Positions 21,001-30,700 of a stretch of DNA of 64,000 nt are shown piece after piece. The position numbers were made by a program, and so were the translations under genes. Location: IMG/VR virus record IMGVR_UViG_3300032323_001800, positions 62,001 through 126,000 of that record; one strand, given 5' to 3'. The number at the start of each line of letters is the position of its first letter. Position 1 is the first letter of the stretch. The notes beneath the pieces were generated by a model. It was not told where the DNA came from, ran no database searches, and saw only the letters and a list, made by a program, of their open reading frames with translations. The stretch comes from a virus.

Positions 21001-24000
21001 TTGTTTTTCTATATGTCCATTGACCTTGTGTAAATTCAAAAATATCAACACATCCCTGTTTAGGGTATCCTGGATTAGTACCTATTAAGTTCTTAGCTGC
21101 AGGTTGTGCTTCATGTAGATCAACTGGGCTCCAGTCATCGCTACTTAGGTTGATTGTGCTGCCGTCACCTAAAATAGGTTTGTTAGCTTTCCATAATTTT
21201 CCTGTGTAAATCACAGTGTCGTTGGTATTATATTCTGCCGAGGTACTATACTGCCCTTTAAATCCAGAAGGAATTCCAGAAGCAGTTGGTGACGCAACAA
21301 GTAACCATCTTCCGTCCGGACTTACCGATAACACAGTTCCGTATGATCCTAATAGCTCAGGTGCAATTTCAAATATAGGACTTAATACTTGACTAGGTAC
21401 TAGGCCGTCTAAACTCTGTGTATAAACAATTACAGCAGAATCTCTCGATGTATCGTTAGAAGCAACTCTAGCACCAGGATTAGACACAATAGTCTGATCC
21501 CTTGACGGAACGTAAGCAACCGCACTGCCCATGCTTGCTGGGAACGAAACACCATATTCTGATATTCCTGTTTTAGAATATTGTTTTGTACGCTGTAATA
21601 CTTCCCAATTTCCGGTAGCATTTTTATCTAACCATACTTTAGAACCTAATGGAAGAATTGAAAAATCTTCCTTTATTAATTCGTCAGTGCTGGATATTCT
21701 CGCTGGCAGGAAAACACCAACATTACAGAAAGAACTTTGATCTATTTCTGGTGGTTCTTCAAATCCCAATACCTCTATAACGATTGTTGTAGTGTTTGAC
21801 GCTTTAATTTTATAAAAACCTGTCAACCCTTTAATATTTGTTAAACCAATAATAGTTCCGGTTGTTAAACGATGTGGTCTGTTAGTTGTTATAACTGCAT
21901 TTCGTTGATCAATGGCCGCAACCGCAATTACTGTTACATTGGTTATTTTATATCGTAAAATATCCCAACCACCCGTTTCATACGTTATCCAAATTACAGA
22001 ACCATCATTAAACTGTGTTACATCGTTTCCGATTAATTCATCAAAATTCTTAATTACAAAATCTACGTCATCGACATTAACATACCCTGCTCCGGAATTA
22101 GGAACAGAAATATTTTTAGTTTGAATAATTTGATTTTTACTATCACCAATTTGATAATTTTGGTCTGATAATACTATGTAATTTTTATATTCATTTTGAT
22201 CAATTGAACGATCATTTAAAATAATAGGTTGAGGATTTAGTTTAAATTGGTCTTTGCCTATTTTAAATTCAATTTCATTAAATTGATCTGTTCCACCAAT
22301 TTGTCCTAATCTAAATGCCCATTCTTCATTTATTTCAATAGCATCGCTATCAACAGAACTTATTTTATCAAATATTTTTTTGATAGAATTGTTAGTTCCT
22401 TTTTCTCTAATAAATCCTTGATATAATCTGTATTGTGTTACATCGTCTTCGGCAAGATCTCGTAGATAATCTCTAGATTGATATCCAATAGAATGTCTAG
22501 CTAATTCTCGCTGACTAGATCCCAACCCTTCCGAATCTAAATCATAAAAGTCTTCAAACTGACTTATCCTATAATCAAAATTTGCTACTAAACCAGTTTC
22601 AGGACGACTATCTAATTTTTCCCAGTTGCTAGGATTAAATTCAGCCTCTCCCGATTGTGCTACTTTGCTTACGTAATTAAATTCTTTATAGGTAGCAATA
22701 TCTCCTAATTTGTAATCAACAAACGGTGACCACGGTTGGATATTGACATCGTCGAATAAAAATCCAGGGCTAGTATAATCGCCATCCCAATCAGTTGTTC
22801 TAAAACCTAAAACTTTGATTCTCTGCTGTCTATATCCTGGACCCTTGTCAAACATGACATCATTGAACATAGTTCTATCAGAAAATACAACTACGTGTTC
22901 TTTTAACACATAGTTAATTCTAGCAAAATATATGCCGTCTCTGATATTAACTGGAGCTATAGCAAATTCGTTGTATCGTCTTATAACATCAATGTTTGCC
23001 GGTAATAATTTAGTTCCGTCGCTCTTTAAAATTGTATATTCATAAAATGAATCTAAAAGGTTATCTGCAACTCCGCCGGTAGATATTAATTTTAATTTAA
23101 TGGCTGCAGGGCTTACTGATAAGATTGCTCCCGGTGCCCAGTTATGACTGGTCCAGAACATAAATTCTTTTGATGTAGTTTCCCAGTTAGCAACTGATTG
23201 AAGTTCGCTGCTGAACTCGTCGAATACAAATCCAAGATCTTTTAATCGTTCTCCGTATCCTAATAAGAAATCAACAACATCTTGAACTGTTTCTAACGCT
23301 GTTCCGTATGATAATCTCTTTAAATCTGTCTTGTCAAAATATGTTCTTTTGGTTGCTTCAATAGCACCAACAAGAGGAATTTGAGTTATTCTAACCCATT
23401 TAGTTGCATCAAACTGGTCTTCCGATGTGTGGGCTGTTACAGATCTAAAAAATTGCTCGTTGTATCTTACAATTATACCTTTGGTATAGAATTGATTGTT
23501 TTGCCACGCAACGTATGTTTCGCTAACACCGCCTACAAATATTTTAGGATCTGCGTTGGTTGGTAACGAAGGATAATATTCAAAATATGTGTTTAGTCGA
23601 TCATATCCTCTAATAATCCATGCTCTAGCCGACTTTTCAAGTATAACTCCGGAATATGTAAGACTCTGTACAGATGATCCGATGTTAAAAAATATGTCAT
23701 AATTTTCTGGAGGTATAAAAACACTGCTTGTAGATGCCTGTGGATTTTTAGAATCTAAAATATATTTCTGTTGTGACTTATCAACAAATCCGCCAATTCT
23801 ATTAGACATGTTAATATCAAAATTTTCTAATTTTTCAATTAATGATGTTTTGTCTTTTAGATCAACTTTTAAATAATTGTCAATATAGTAAAACAATCCA
23901 GACGGAGTAATATCGCCATTAAGGATTTCCAGTAAGTCAGAAATTTTAACAAAATAATTACTGTTAGAACTTACAAGCTGACCTAATTTATTTTTCTTAA

Positions 24001-27000
24001 CTTTAGTTTTATCTAAACTTGCAGGAATAAATTCAAAAGGTCTTAATAAGCACAAAGCAAAAATAACACTGAACGGATAAGCAGAACTTTTTCTCCAAGC
24101 ATACTCTGCCGGAGCGACATCACCAAATTTAAAATCTAGTTGATTATTAAATGTAGAATAATTGTCAAGAACATTTAATAGTAACGGATTTTTTAATTCA
24201 CCGTCTTCATCTGTAGGAATAATATCTAGTAAATTAGATCTCTTATATCTGTCATGCTGGCCGGCTCGTGGGCCTTGACGAATTATACCGTCCTTTAAGT
24301 CTTCCCATAAAATTAAGTTTCCGCTGGTATATGGAGCAGGACCGTATTCATCTTCCCACCATAGTGGTTTTTGTGTAAAGCCCAACATTTCCCAAGGTGA
24401 AATATGTGGTCTGTCAGTATCATATAAAGATAAAAACATACCTCGCCAAAAGCTAGGCAATTCTTCTCGAGTAGTTTTATCGACTACTTGAGAATATGTA
24501 TAAGTGAATGGGTTTGACACTTGATAAAAATTATTACCAAATAGATCAATGTCAGTAGTGGATGCCCATCTTAAAAATTCTTGATTTATTACTGTATTAA
24601 AATTAGACTGTGTAAAGATTCCAGTTTTATAAAATGACGATAATGTTTTATCAATATCAAATGTTTCTTCGTCATATTCAATTTTTATGTTATTATAAAT
24701 TCGTTTTTCTAATTCTAATAATAAATCGTCTCTAAAGTCGTTGAATGCAATTGTTATACTGCCGTCGTGGCCTCTTATTACCTTTTTAGGTTCTAGGTAT
24801 GTAGTATCAACATAGATTTCTGGTTCGTATTTTTTATACATTCCCATCTTGGTAGGTGTGGGAGGTACAAAGTTAAATGCTGTTGAAAAATATTCTTTAA
24901 TTTGAATATTATCGTTTTCATTTAATGGTTTTAAAATTTTAACAAAACCAAACGTAGCATCAAACTCGTAGTCTTTACCGTTAATGCCTTGTTGATTGTT
25001 TATATACACATAGGTTGCTTTCGATGATATTACCGATAGATCAAATTTGTCACCTAAGGAAAACACATTGATACCAGTGTCTTCAACAGTATAATCAATA
25101 GTCGTAAACGCACCAGAACCTACCATGTCAGAATCAACAAATGGTGATTTAATTGTTTTTGCCTGAGAAATAGTTGTTAAAATATCATCAACAAATTTAA
25201 CAGGATCTCCGTTATCATATGGCAATTCTATAGCTAATGTTAAAAAATTATTTTTAAACTTTTCGTATTCAGCTGAAGCAAATCTAATCGAATTTATTAT
25301 ATTTGTTTCTTTATTGCACAACAAATTAATCGACAAAGTTGGAATACCGGAATGTTTTAAAAATCTTCTTCCGTACTGTTCATAATCAATTAAATCTCTT
25401 AAATTGCCGCTACCGGGATATGTTCCTTCAAATCCATCGACTAGCTCAACCATTGATCCTAAATGATCGTTAAGCTGTCCTAAAGTAAATGACTGTAGAT
25501 CTTGATTTAACGGATTTCTTTCAAGACCAAACGGGATTTCATAATAACCATCAACTGGTTCAGCGTCTGAATAAACTTTAAAGGTCACAGTGTCACCTGA
25601 TATCAGTTTATTACTAACAGTTATTTTCTTTTTATTGTTTTCAATAACAGTACTAATAGGAGTTACTAAATTTCCATTAACATAGCAAATTGTTTTATCT
25701 CTAGTAGATGAATTCCAATCACATGCTGTTGAAATTACAACATTGGTATCTTCTAATACTGTAATCGTTTGAATAATTGCCTGCAAATATTTGCTGTCAA
25801 TCAGTGTCCATCCGTTTTCGTATGTGTATTCAGTTAATGATCTATTATTTCTATAATACCCTTTATTCACTAATTCTGTGATAATTTGAAAATTTTCTTG
25901 GTATGAGAAGTTATCACGGTCCCAGTCAAATTCAAACTGGATGTCTCCTGAATTGTTAATATTCAGATAGCTTAATGGAAACTCGAGTTCGGTATCATTA
26001 TTTCCCGTACCAATCACATAACTAATAATTTCTGATCCAGTAAATGACGAAGTGTTGTACTTTGTTAAATCTCCTACAGATACCCCGTCAATGTCAAATA
26101 CATCAAATAGTGGCGGTTGATTTACCTTTGTTTTTTCTTGGCTTCTAATCCATGATTCACCGTTAAAGTGAAACATCTTATTTCTATTTTCTACACCACG
26201 TTTAACAACCAGCCCTTCACCGGGATTAGAAACAGTGTCTGTAGTCTCTATCAAACTAATTTGTCGTCTATTAACAATATTAGTACTAGCTTGTACTGTA
26301 ATAAATTTAACTTCAAATATTTTATTTTTTACTAAAGGATCAGTGTCTGCTGTAAAAAGAATTCGATATCCGTCTGTTAAAGGCTCTCCGTCAATGTTAT
26401 AACCAGATGACCCTTCGATGACTGAAAATATATCAGTAGTAAAGTCGTCAATTAAATCAACACTGGTTTTAGCAACAACGCCATGATTAAACAGTTGAAG
26501 GTCGGCATTAAATTCAATAATTGGTCTTTTTGCTCTTAGATTTTCATCTATTTTTGCATCAGTGTTATTGAGCTCTCCGGTATATTCTAATACAGATCTA
26601 TGGAACCATCTATTATATCTGCTCCATGGATTTTTATCTAAACTAGATCGATTAATTGTGATATAGTCTTTGCTTCTTGGATACGATAGTGATTCATCAA
26701 ACGGTTGGTCATCGAATCCGCCATCGTCAAACAACACTTCTGGATTAGGATTCGAAATAGGTGGAAGTTCAATGGTTTCCCAATTAATTAATCGTATAGC
26801 ATCTCCAACACCCTCGATTACCCAAGATCCTTGTTTATAAATTGAAGGTGATGTTTGTCCTTCAAATTTAACTCTTAGACCATTGGTAAATTTAACTCCG
26901 TTCGAACTAATATATTTTTGCTTGCCTATAACATCTTTCTCAATATCTAAGAAAGTGTTTTCTTTAATTTCAGCGATCCTAAATGTTCCAACTCTATCTC

Positions 27001-27760
27001 GAGTGGTCGAACTTTGATAATATAATAATTCAGGAGCATCGTTAGGTACTTCAAATATAACTTTTCCTACTTGAGTTCCGCTGTTAGTCACTCCCTTGGT
27101 ATAATTTGATTGCTCACCTAATACATTTGAGGTTCTGATAAAAAACGGGTCGCCTGGCGAATTTACGTCAAATTCGTAAGTTTGGCCGCGGTATAAAGTA
27201 ATTGACGGATTTTTCTTAAGTCCGTCTGGATAAAAAATCCACTCTGATGTTCCGCTGGTTCTCACACGGTACGATGATATTGTTTCTCTTGCTTGTCCTT
27301 GAACAGCAACCGAATCAACTCCAACTGGTTGCCAATAATATTCTCTGTAATTAACAAATTTGTCCCAGTCAATAGGAGGAGCCCAAGCATATGAATCATT
27401 GCCTGTAATTTGATCATCTCTTTCTAGACTGTTGCCAAAGAATTTTAATTGATTTTTAAAATCAATATAATCGTTGAATTCAGAGATTCTATTGTTTTTT
27501 CTAACAACTACAGCAGGTTCTAATTGATAAGCATCACGTAATGTATCGGCTCTATCTATATAGACATCAGTCGAGTTAAAAGTTTTTCCGTACTTTCTTC
27601 CAATGTATCCAGATAACTTTTCTAAAGTACCTGGTTGTACAAGAGCGTCTAACGTAGCACCTAAGAATTTTTCATTGGCGTTAGTCTGAAAAATATCAGG
27701 TAACAGTTCAATAGTTCTTCTAATAGGCAATCCGCTAGATTTAAAAACTTTATTTTCCAT
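12062..27760 (-). CDS. Giant 5232-residue tail/baseplate protein
   Basis: One uninterrupted frame follows gp6, where T4 has gp7 (about 1030 residues). The N-terminus (SSGLPIRRTIELLPDIFQTN, LGATLDALVQPGTLEKL, YIGRKYGKTF, WDKFVNYREYYWQPVG) resembles a large virion protein I recall from T4-like cyanophages. Visible parts: about six CBM5/12-like modules between residues 1415 and 2953 (pattern Y-x-x-GD-x-V-x-Y...Y...W); FG-GAP-like blades between about 2070 and 3160 (SVSPDGRWLLVASP, MSSDASLLVVGAPFAD, LSREGNLLFVSAPDAD); G-x-GY beta repeats; a long helical hairpin near 4250-4450; and C-terminal GDGSxR-type fibre repeats. It probably encircles or decorates the baseplate and may bind surface glycans. 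No enzymatic motif is recognised. Start: ATG at 27760, two bases after gp6. Confidence 0.85.
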   Translation of the reverse strand: MENKVFKSSGLPIRRTIELLPDIFQTNANEKFLGATLDALVQPGTLEKLSGYIGRKYGKTFNSTDVYIDRADTLRDAYQLEPAVVVRKNNRISEFNDYIDFKNQLKFFGNSLERDDQITGNDSYAWAPPIDWDKFVNYREYYWQPVGVDSVAVQGQARETISSYRVRTSGTSEWIFYPDGLKKNPSITLYRGQTYEFDVNSPGDPFFIRTSNVLGEQSNYTKGVTNSGTQVGKVIFEVPNDAPELLYYQSSTTRDRVGTFRIAEIKENTFLDIEKDVIGKQKYISSNGVKFTNGLRVKFEGQTSPSIYKQGSWVIEGVGDAIRLINWETIELPPISNPNPEVLFDDGGFDDQPFDESLSYPRSKDYITINRSSLDKNPWSRYNRWFHRSVLEYTGELNNTDAKIDENLRAKRPIIEFNADLQLFNHGVVAKTSVDLIDDFTTDIFSVIEGSSGYNIDGEPLTDGYRILFTADTDPLVKNKIFEVKFITVQASTNIVNRRQISLIETTDTVSNPGEGLVVKRGVENRNKMFHFNGESWIRSQEKTKVNQPPLFDVFDIDGVSVGDLTKYNTSSFTGSEIISYVIGTGNNDTELEFPLSYLNINNSGDIQFEFDWDRDNFSYQENFQIITELVNKGYYRNNRSLTEYTYENGWTLIDSKYLQAIIQTITVLEDTNVVISTACDWNSSTRDKTICYVNGNLVTPISTVIENNKKKITVSNKLISGDTVTFKVYSDAEPVDGYYEIPFGLERNPLNQDLQSFTLGQLNDHLGSMVELVDGFEGTYPGSGNLRDLIDYEQYGRRFLKHSGIPTLSINLLCNKETNIINSIRFASAEYEKFKNNFLTLAIELPYDNGDPVKFVDDILTTISQAKTIKSPFVDSDMVGSGAFTTIDYTVEDTGINVFSLGDKFDLSVISSKATYVYINNQQGINGKDYEFDATFGFVKILKPLNENDNIQIKEYFSTAFNFVPPTPTKMGMYKKYEPEIYVDTTYLEPKKVIRGHDGSITIAFNDFRDDLLLELEKRIYNNIKIEYDEETFDIDKTLSSFYKTGIFTQSNFNTVINQEFLRWASTTDIDLFGNNFYQVSNPFTYTYSQVVDKTTREELPSFWRGMFLSLYDTDRPHISPWEMLGFTQKPLWWEDEYGPAPYTSGNLILWEDLKDGIIRQGPRAGQHDRYKRSNLLDIIPTDEDGELKNPLLLNVLDNYSTFNNQLDFKFGDVAPAEYAWRKSSAYPFSVIFALCLLRPFEFIPASLDKTKVKKNKLGQLVSSNSNYFVKISDLLEILNGDITPSGLFYYIDNYLKVDLKDKTSLIEKLENFDINMSNRIGGFVDKSQQKYILDSKNPQASTSSVFIPPENYDIFFNIGSSVQSLTYSGVILEKSARAWIIRGYDRLNTYFEYYPSLPTNADPKIFVGGVSETYVAWQNNQFYTKGIIVRYNEQFFRSVTAHTSEDQFDATKWVRITQIPLVGAIEATKRTYFDKTDLKRLSYGTALETVQDVVDFLLGYGERLKDLGFVFDEFSSELQSVANWETTSKEFMFWTSHNWAPGAILSVSPAAIKLKLISTGGVADNLLDSFYEYTILKSDGTKLLPANIDVIRRYNEFAIAPVNIRDGIYFARINYVLKEHVVVFSDRTMFNDVMFDKGPGYRQQRIKVLGFRTTDWDGDYTSPGFLFDDVNIQPWSPFVDYKLGDIATYKEFNYVSKVAQSGEAEFNPSNWEKLDSRPETGLVANFDYRISQFEDFYDLDSEGLGSSQRELARHSIGYQSRDYLRDLAEDDVTQYRLYQGFIREKGTNNSIKKIFDKISSVDSDAIEINEEWAFRLGQIGGTDQFNEIEFKIGKDQFKLNPQPIILNDRSIDQNEYKNYIVLSDQNYQIGDSKNQIIQTKNISVPNSGAGYVNVDDVDFVIKNFDELIGNDVTQFNDGSVIWITYETGGWDILRYKITNVTVIAVAAIDQRNAVITTNRPHRLTTGTIIGLTNIKGLTGFYKIKASNTTTIVIEVLGFEEPPEIDQSSFCNVGVFLPARISSTDELIKEDFSILPLGSKVWLDKNATGNWEVLQRTKQYSKTGISEYGVSFPASMGSAVAYVPSRDQTIVSNPGARVASNDTSRDSAVIVYTQSLDGLVPSQVLSPIFEIAPELLGSYGTVLSVSPDGRWLLVASPTASGIPSGFKGQYSTSAEYNTNDTVIYTGKLWKANKPILGDGSTINLSSDDWSPVDLHEAQPAAKNLIGTNPGYPKQGCVDIFEFTQGQWTYRKTIISPRPEANELFGSSVSIGKQEGIEGTSGDVTLIVKAIDPNGGITIVDAVGTSGLKDATYQNIGGTDISDSGNGASFNITKSGGTYVVTVRNGGTRYALGDQINVLGTQVGGSSPENDLLITVTAIDTGGSIIGSETYSNLTGINSTIPTNEAVFNVTRTRNTYAVAIINRGVGYTGRSIVSYSAPGLGLRYYGCIKDTQTDRGVWDSNATYYTGDVVKYPFRSSSYYRVKNGLDGSIQEVQFVLPTDTDYWEVSEPILPTNLEYWEEVSAGTFLSLATPWKAYVTSTSDGNLGDLTKYRSGSTILVPGTTLGGDTPANDLLIRVSPNLPITTVGTFETNSTVVVGSTATLRVDMPIVFTGSAVGGISSGSQYFVKEIINSTSFTIYSDPLTKQIVTLTSASSPSANPMKFIDNSIRNFTISGVAKSGVSFVGTSVGLGSYSDIIGTDISQSGSGAIFELVRSNGRYAATVNVRGTRYNVGDQIRILGSNIGGASEAYYMAISAPGALDSKGRIYLYSFDGINWTQSDDNNFVGIFNPANDYATGSIVWYNNNYWRSTVPYFKNSGTTITTDTVGWELVNSLNAGILPIQPAYPNDGSSIEVGLVGDQTPELLNVGDRYGYSTTMSSDASLLVVGAPFADTADLENYKGTWKSYQEYNRNDVVKIVESAQPTYYKLLAIESLNQLPVSGTVWEKVSNASEYNTGAVFVYLKNQENIYELVQTIDDNDIITDDLESGDELGFKVVLSREGNLLFVSAPDADIKEKDKGAVFVFKNVNNRFEYIQRLESYSFDFFERFGDEISVSPTADTIAITAGSAVASTLINFDRGETNFDYLLTRFRDPVGITGKVYIYNRYGDTFILSESFDEGLITGENFGKSLACFDDRVIIGSPAFTSSEDAFLGSVIGKVQTFRKYKNINAWSPLRSQEPVVDLTLLKSLSLFDSDSNIKLLDVDVIDPLNGKILSVAEQELKFKTSYDPAVYSVGTSADASRAWFDNMVGYLWWDTSTVKWANYNQGDISYKLGGWNSLAYGSSIDVYEWVETEYLPSEWADITVTADAFSVGVSGTPLYPDNSSYSVKENVDILTGRVSSRIYYYWVKDKITLPTNKNFRKIAASSVAQYIQNPLGTGITFAALIDNEKIAVYNPTIAITGNNVSVTIQFYKNSKQINQVHREYQLLTEGVADSLPSPELENKWIDSLIGYDITGKDVPDFKLPTKFKYGLSSRPRQSMFVDRNKATQITLDFINNILKTRPFAEIINTTRLNSFEVAPADVKNLYDRTVETKEELALVSTSKISPAILKANIANGKIDTVDVIEAGYGYRVSPPIIVTGSGSGAILRANIDRLGRVISVTVVNSGAKYLSAALSVRQFAVLVKSDSTVRNYWSIYSWNEKAKEFYRTATQSYNTRNYWTTIDWWAEGFSEKSRITNEIVGLYQESEVNLTIGQLLRIREYGAGNWAVLERTSIENSTILDKYRLVGRSNGTIQINDSFINTESNSTGYDKTTSFDSNGYDQSSAREFRIILESVKNDIFLDDLRVEWNKLFFANIHYAFSEQLYVDWAFKTSFVNAIHNVGNLTQKITYKSDNLPSYQKYIEEVKPYRTKIREYTSRYIRTENTSTSFSDFDVPSVYNPDTNSIEPVKIISTEIDTYPWKYWLDNYKYSVIDIQISNVGSGYKTVPIVVFEGGGGTGASARAFISNGKVSRIVLTNSGTGYISAPTVKLVGGVGTNLSNAATAIAVIGNTKARTFDVSMKFDRVSKSSTFTAKALDEKFKEIQTFTGTGSKTVFELKYPAALDKTKVNVYTKLITDTTTSPGQKLLTGQYSVSIDTTKVNGLTIQVGKLTLNSAPAKTILVTVEYEKNDQSLDSLNRIDKYYNPTDGMIGLEKTVIRDDITQEIIKIDYDYSQLITGIDFGGVVVQGATLDVSGGWDALPWFTEGWDSVDSLNSDFYITADGTTNMFVLPEVPLDGQAINIYLRNSVTGIYERIDDTNYTEFVTVLQGQNLNERRNNLEDQQTTLESQIINQNLIKQQKLNLLNQAQIDRNSANTLLLNKQLEISSIESDITQAENDRGDLQVELSVLNNQKSSIEIQIASTPPTIFVPPSNVIPNPAYQTLVNQLDAIVSAIDDKQTEINDKQDEIDALNVTLDALEAAEAPLILALSNANSALATATTEYNTATQSVVLLEQTLDQVLQNILVLSDAPIDTAVMDTFIGDGSTRSIVIPPAVTIQDGDVLIFRPDTSDGSLSITDANLIDADVSGGLLSSNTTGNLVAPNAINGAYSTATGLTAAEIVIEGDKFISPDQVPAPEENIPGQVLESVSIKVFHSDRQGAPAILSRIYTADGTTILYNIGQTILENSSVIVFVDKVKQEVDVDYTFVSDTQQIRFLTAPINNSLIEIFSISIGGVEILDYREFVGDGSNRYFLTAASYAEAGRVFATVDYSTTPVAFVNSNGVVNNIDKALVEFGIAPPNGSKVSIIVLSGESGTDNSIVRANYQTITVTNTSQRTYAVTDFVELQASATGNVIVELNNKLLRCADTVIQTYDGTNRIVNVGRDPLKTFGGIVQAQVRAYINNIPLIFGIEYEFSAATNSVNVIKQNINHGDVIRVETYEAVQYEIIDNNLVLSNDVILTAGDKIDIIWFDRYSSVDLVKDVRTGGQLNYPLQRAPLGVSYVWVYKNGDRLTPDVDFYIDYPRNTVYLKDSNTEDDEIEIISFATEVYKQPFAFEIFKDILNSHHYNRYTVTDVKLTKELNYYDDEMEVNDATTLSTPQLKLPGIVTINGERIEYLRKVGNVLKDLRRGTLGTSIAITHPVESYVVDVGYREIVPYKESQDRYDFVADGSSEIYTGLPFVPAARKNQQGILVEFTYTNSIPDNFYPCDTIEVFVQGRRLRKDPITVYDSTVGSYSPAGDVTLEAEFSVDNQTNAIRITQTPPAGARITVIKRTGKVWYNQGADEVTTGVTLSQNTTPIAKFLQQRTTKLL

Positions 27761-27762
27761 CT

Positions 27763-30700
27763 TTATCTACTCGTTGTTGTAATGATTTGATTTGCTGACA
27801 AATTTAATTCAGTAGCTGTGATATTTGAAATAATTTCAATATTATCAACGTTTGCTGAACTAATAAAAATTTCATCGGGCCTTGATTGAATTTCTAACAA
27901 ACTTCCAAACACTTGATTAGGCTGTTTAGGTACTAACACCATGTTACTAATGTCAGGTGAATTTTGTGTAATAACGTATGTAATCAATTCGCTGGCAAAA
28001 AACTTATCGCCAAAGTCCCAATTTTCAATTGAAAAGAACTGTGCTATAGAGTTAATTATCCTAACTTTAAGGTCGTTATTATTAATCGACTTGGATGGAT
28101 TCTTGACCACTTTAAACGTAGCTTGAAACTCTGATTGTGCTATGTCACCAAACAATGAAAAATATCTCACCGGATGATAAACGATTTCATCACTGAGTGA
28201 TTTAATATCGTCTAATGTTGATCCAAACTGGATTTTTAATTCTTCGCTTGTTGGCGATGGCGGTTCAATGGTTCGATTTCCAGCAATCCACTGTCTGTAT
28301 TCAGTATCGTAAATTCTTGTTAGAAGATAGATATCAATAATATTACTTGAGCTAGGATCTATTCTTCTATCAACTCCGGCATTATGTATATACTGAAACT
28401 TAAGATTTGATCGGCCAACATATGCTACATATACTGGTTCTAATATAAAGGATCTTGTGATTAGGTCAGTTCTTTTAATAACATTTTCAGCAGAGTCGTA
28501 GAAATAAACTAGCTGGTTGTGCTCAAAGTCATTAACATTTGTATTAACTTCTCTATCACGAATAATGATTAGGCCATTTACATTAGGAACGTAAATTAAT
28601 TGTTTAGAACCAAAATCATCTAATTCTTCTTTAAAGAACAAATATCTATCGTTGTTATCAAATCCAACAACTTCGTCAAAACTATCTGGATTGTCAATTA
28701 CTCCGTCGTTGTCGGAATCATAATAGACAACTTTTATCGAATCAGTACTTTGATATCCATCATCATATCTCACAGAATCATAAATTTCAAAAGGCACGTC
28801 TTGTTTTAATACTTGATTTTGATCAACAATAGCCAACACCTCGTTAAACGTAAATGTTGGATTTGCGTTTCTTAATGTAACAATGTCTTGAGCAATCTCA
28901 ATAATGCTGCGATCTCTTCCTTCTGGAACTCTATTAATTCCTAGAATCTTAATTTGATCTTTAATTACCTGTCTAGTTTTACTATCATAAATTTTTTCAT
29001 TTTTGTCAAAATAGAATCTATTTTGTAGTTCGCTGGCAAAAATATAGTCAGATGATCTAACTCTAATAATATATTCGTCACCATCAAAAATAAACGCAGC
29101 TAACCACGAACTATCAATATTTGTATTTCGAGTGTCGCCTGCTTGTCCTAAACTAAAATTACCATTTAAGTCAAGATTTGAGCTTGTTACAATTTTCCAT
29201 TGTCTTGTTGATATGTCATATCGAATACCAAAAATTCTTGACGCAAACATCAACTCCACTACTTCAGTTTCAAACTCCGATGAAAAGTTATTAACAAACT
29301 TAGGGACTACTTGTGTAGGTAGAGCATTCGATGGAATTGGATCGCTTAATATGATTGGTCCAAATCCAGTATTAAGATTACCGCGACCGGCGTTAGTTCC
29401 GTCTCCAGCAACGCTAACAATTTTAGTCCATATATATTTTCTTTGATCTACATCAGCAGGATCGTATTCTACAACTTCATTATTTTTAAATGCTTGAGAT
29501 TCTTGAGGTGGAATAAATTTTACCAATGCGCCGGCTTCGACAAATCTCATGTTACTATTTGTGTAGATGCCTACCTGAACTGGTGTTCTATCAAACACAT
29601 TACCAAAATATCCGGTTGTTGATGTTTCGTCTGTAGTAGTTTGACTCCACGATACATTAACGTCAGATGTAAAAATTTTATCAAAGTTAGTAATGTAAAA
29701 ATTATAAATTTCACCTGAATCAATTATAGGCTCAAATGTATTTCTTATAAAATTTAAAATTGTATTTTTATTTTTTGATTTAAATGTAAAAGTTTTTTCG
29801 TAGTTTTTTCTATAAATTAACCCATCATCAGCAAACACATTTACCTTAGAATATTTTCCAGAGGCATCGATAATATCAAAATTTCTACTAATTCCACTGC
29901 TGGTTCTGTTAATGGATTTTACTTTTAAAATCTCTTGCGAACTGCCTAACGGAGCAAGATTATAATCTTCTCCGGTAATCATTCTGTTCTGTGTATAATA
30001 TATTGCCGGAGCATTGGTTCTTATTGATTCGATATCTTCCGACGGAGCACTGTTAGCTACGGTATAATTTAAACTCAATGAAAGTGTTAGAGTATGCTGT
30101 ATTCCTAACTTATTGACATAAGGTACCGCAATTGCAATTCCCTTAACTTCGCTTGGCTCTATTGAATATCTTAAACCATTCGATACTCTATAATAAACTC
30201 GCATAGCGCCAACTGGTAAATTTCCATATACACCGTCAGCAAAATTTAAATCAACAGCATCATCAGTTTTAGTAATAATTGAATAGATGTTTCGTTGATT
30301 ATTTTTTAAACTGTTGTAAGCAATATTGTTACCAACTACAGCCGAAACTTGTGTCCATAAATCTGTTTCAATATTTTGAGAATCAAGTTTGTACAGCCAT
30401 ATATCGTTGTTGTTAATCCCTGTGGTGTTTATGCTTACTTTTTCGTTAGGTACGGGCTGTGTTACCTGGAAGTCAGCAAGTTCTAAACTTCCTTGTTTAA
30501 ACATCATAAAGAATCCAGTATTAGGACTGGCATTACCTTTGCCGTCTTGTTTATAAACAAACCCTAATTTATTTCCTGGAAACGGTGCTTCTTCATAAAT
30601 TTTATTTTCGTCTTTGAATGTTGTACTAACGATTTCAAAGGCCATAAAGCGGCCGGCCACTGTCTTACTAAACGTATAAACAGGAACGTCTGCTGTAGAT

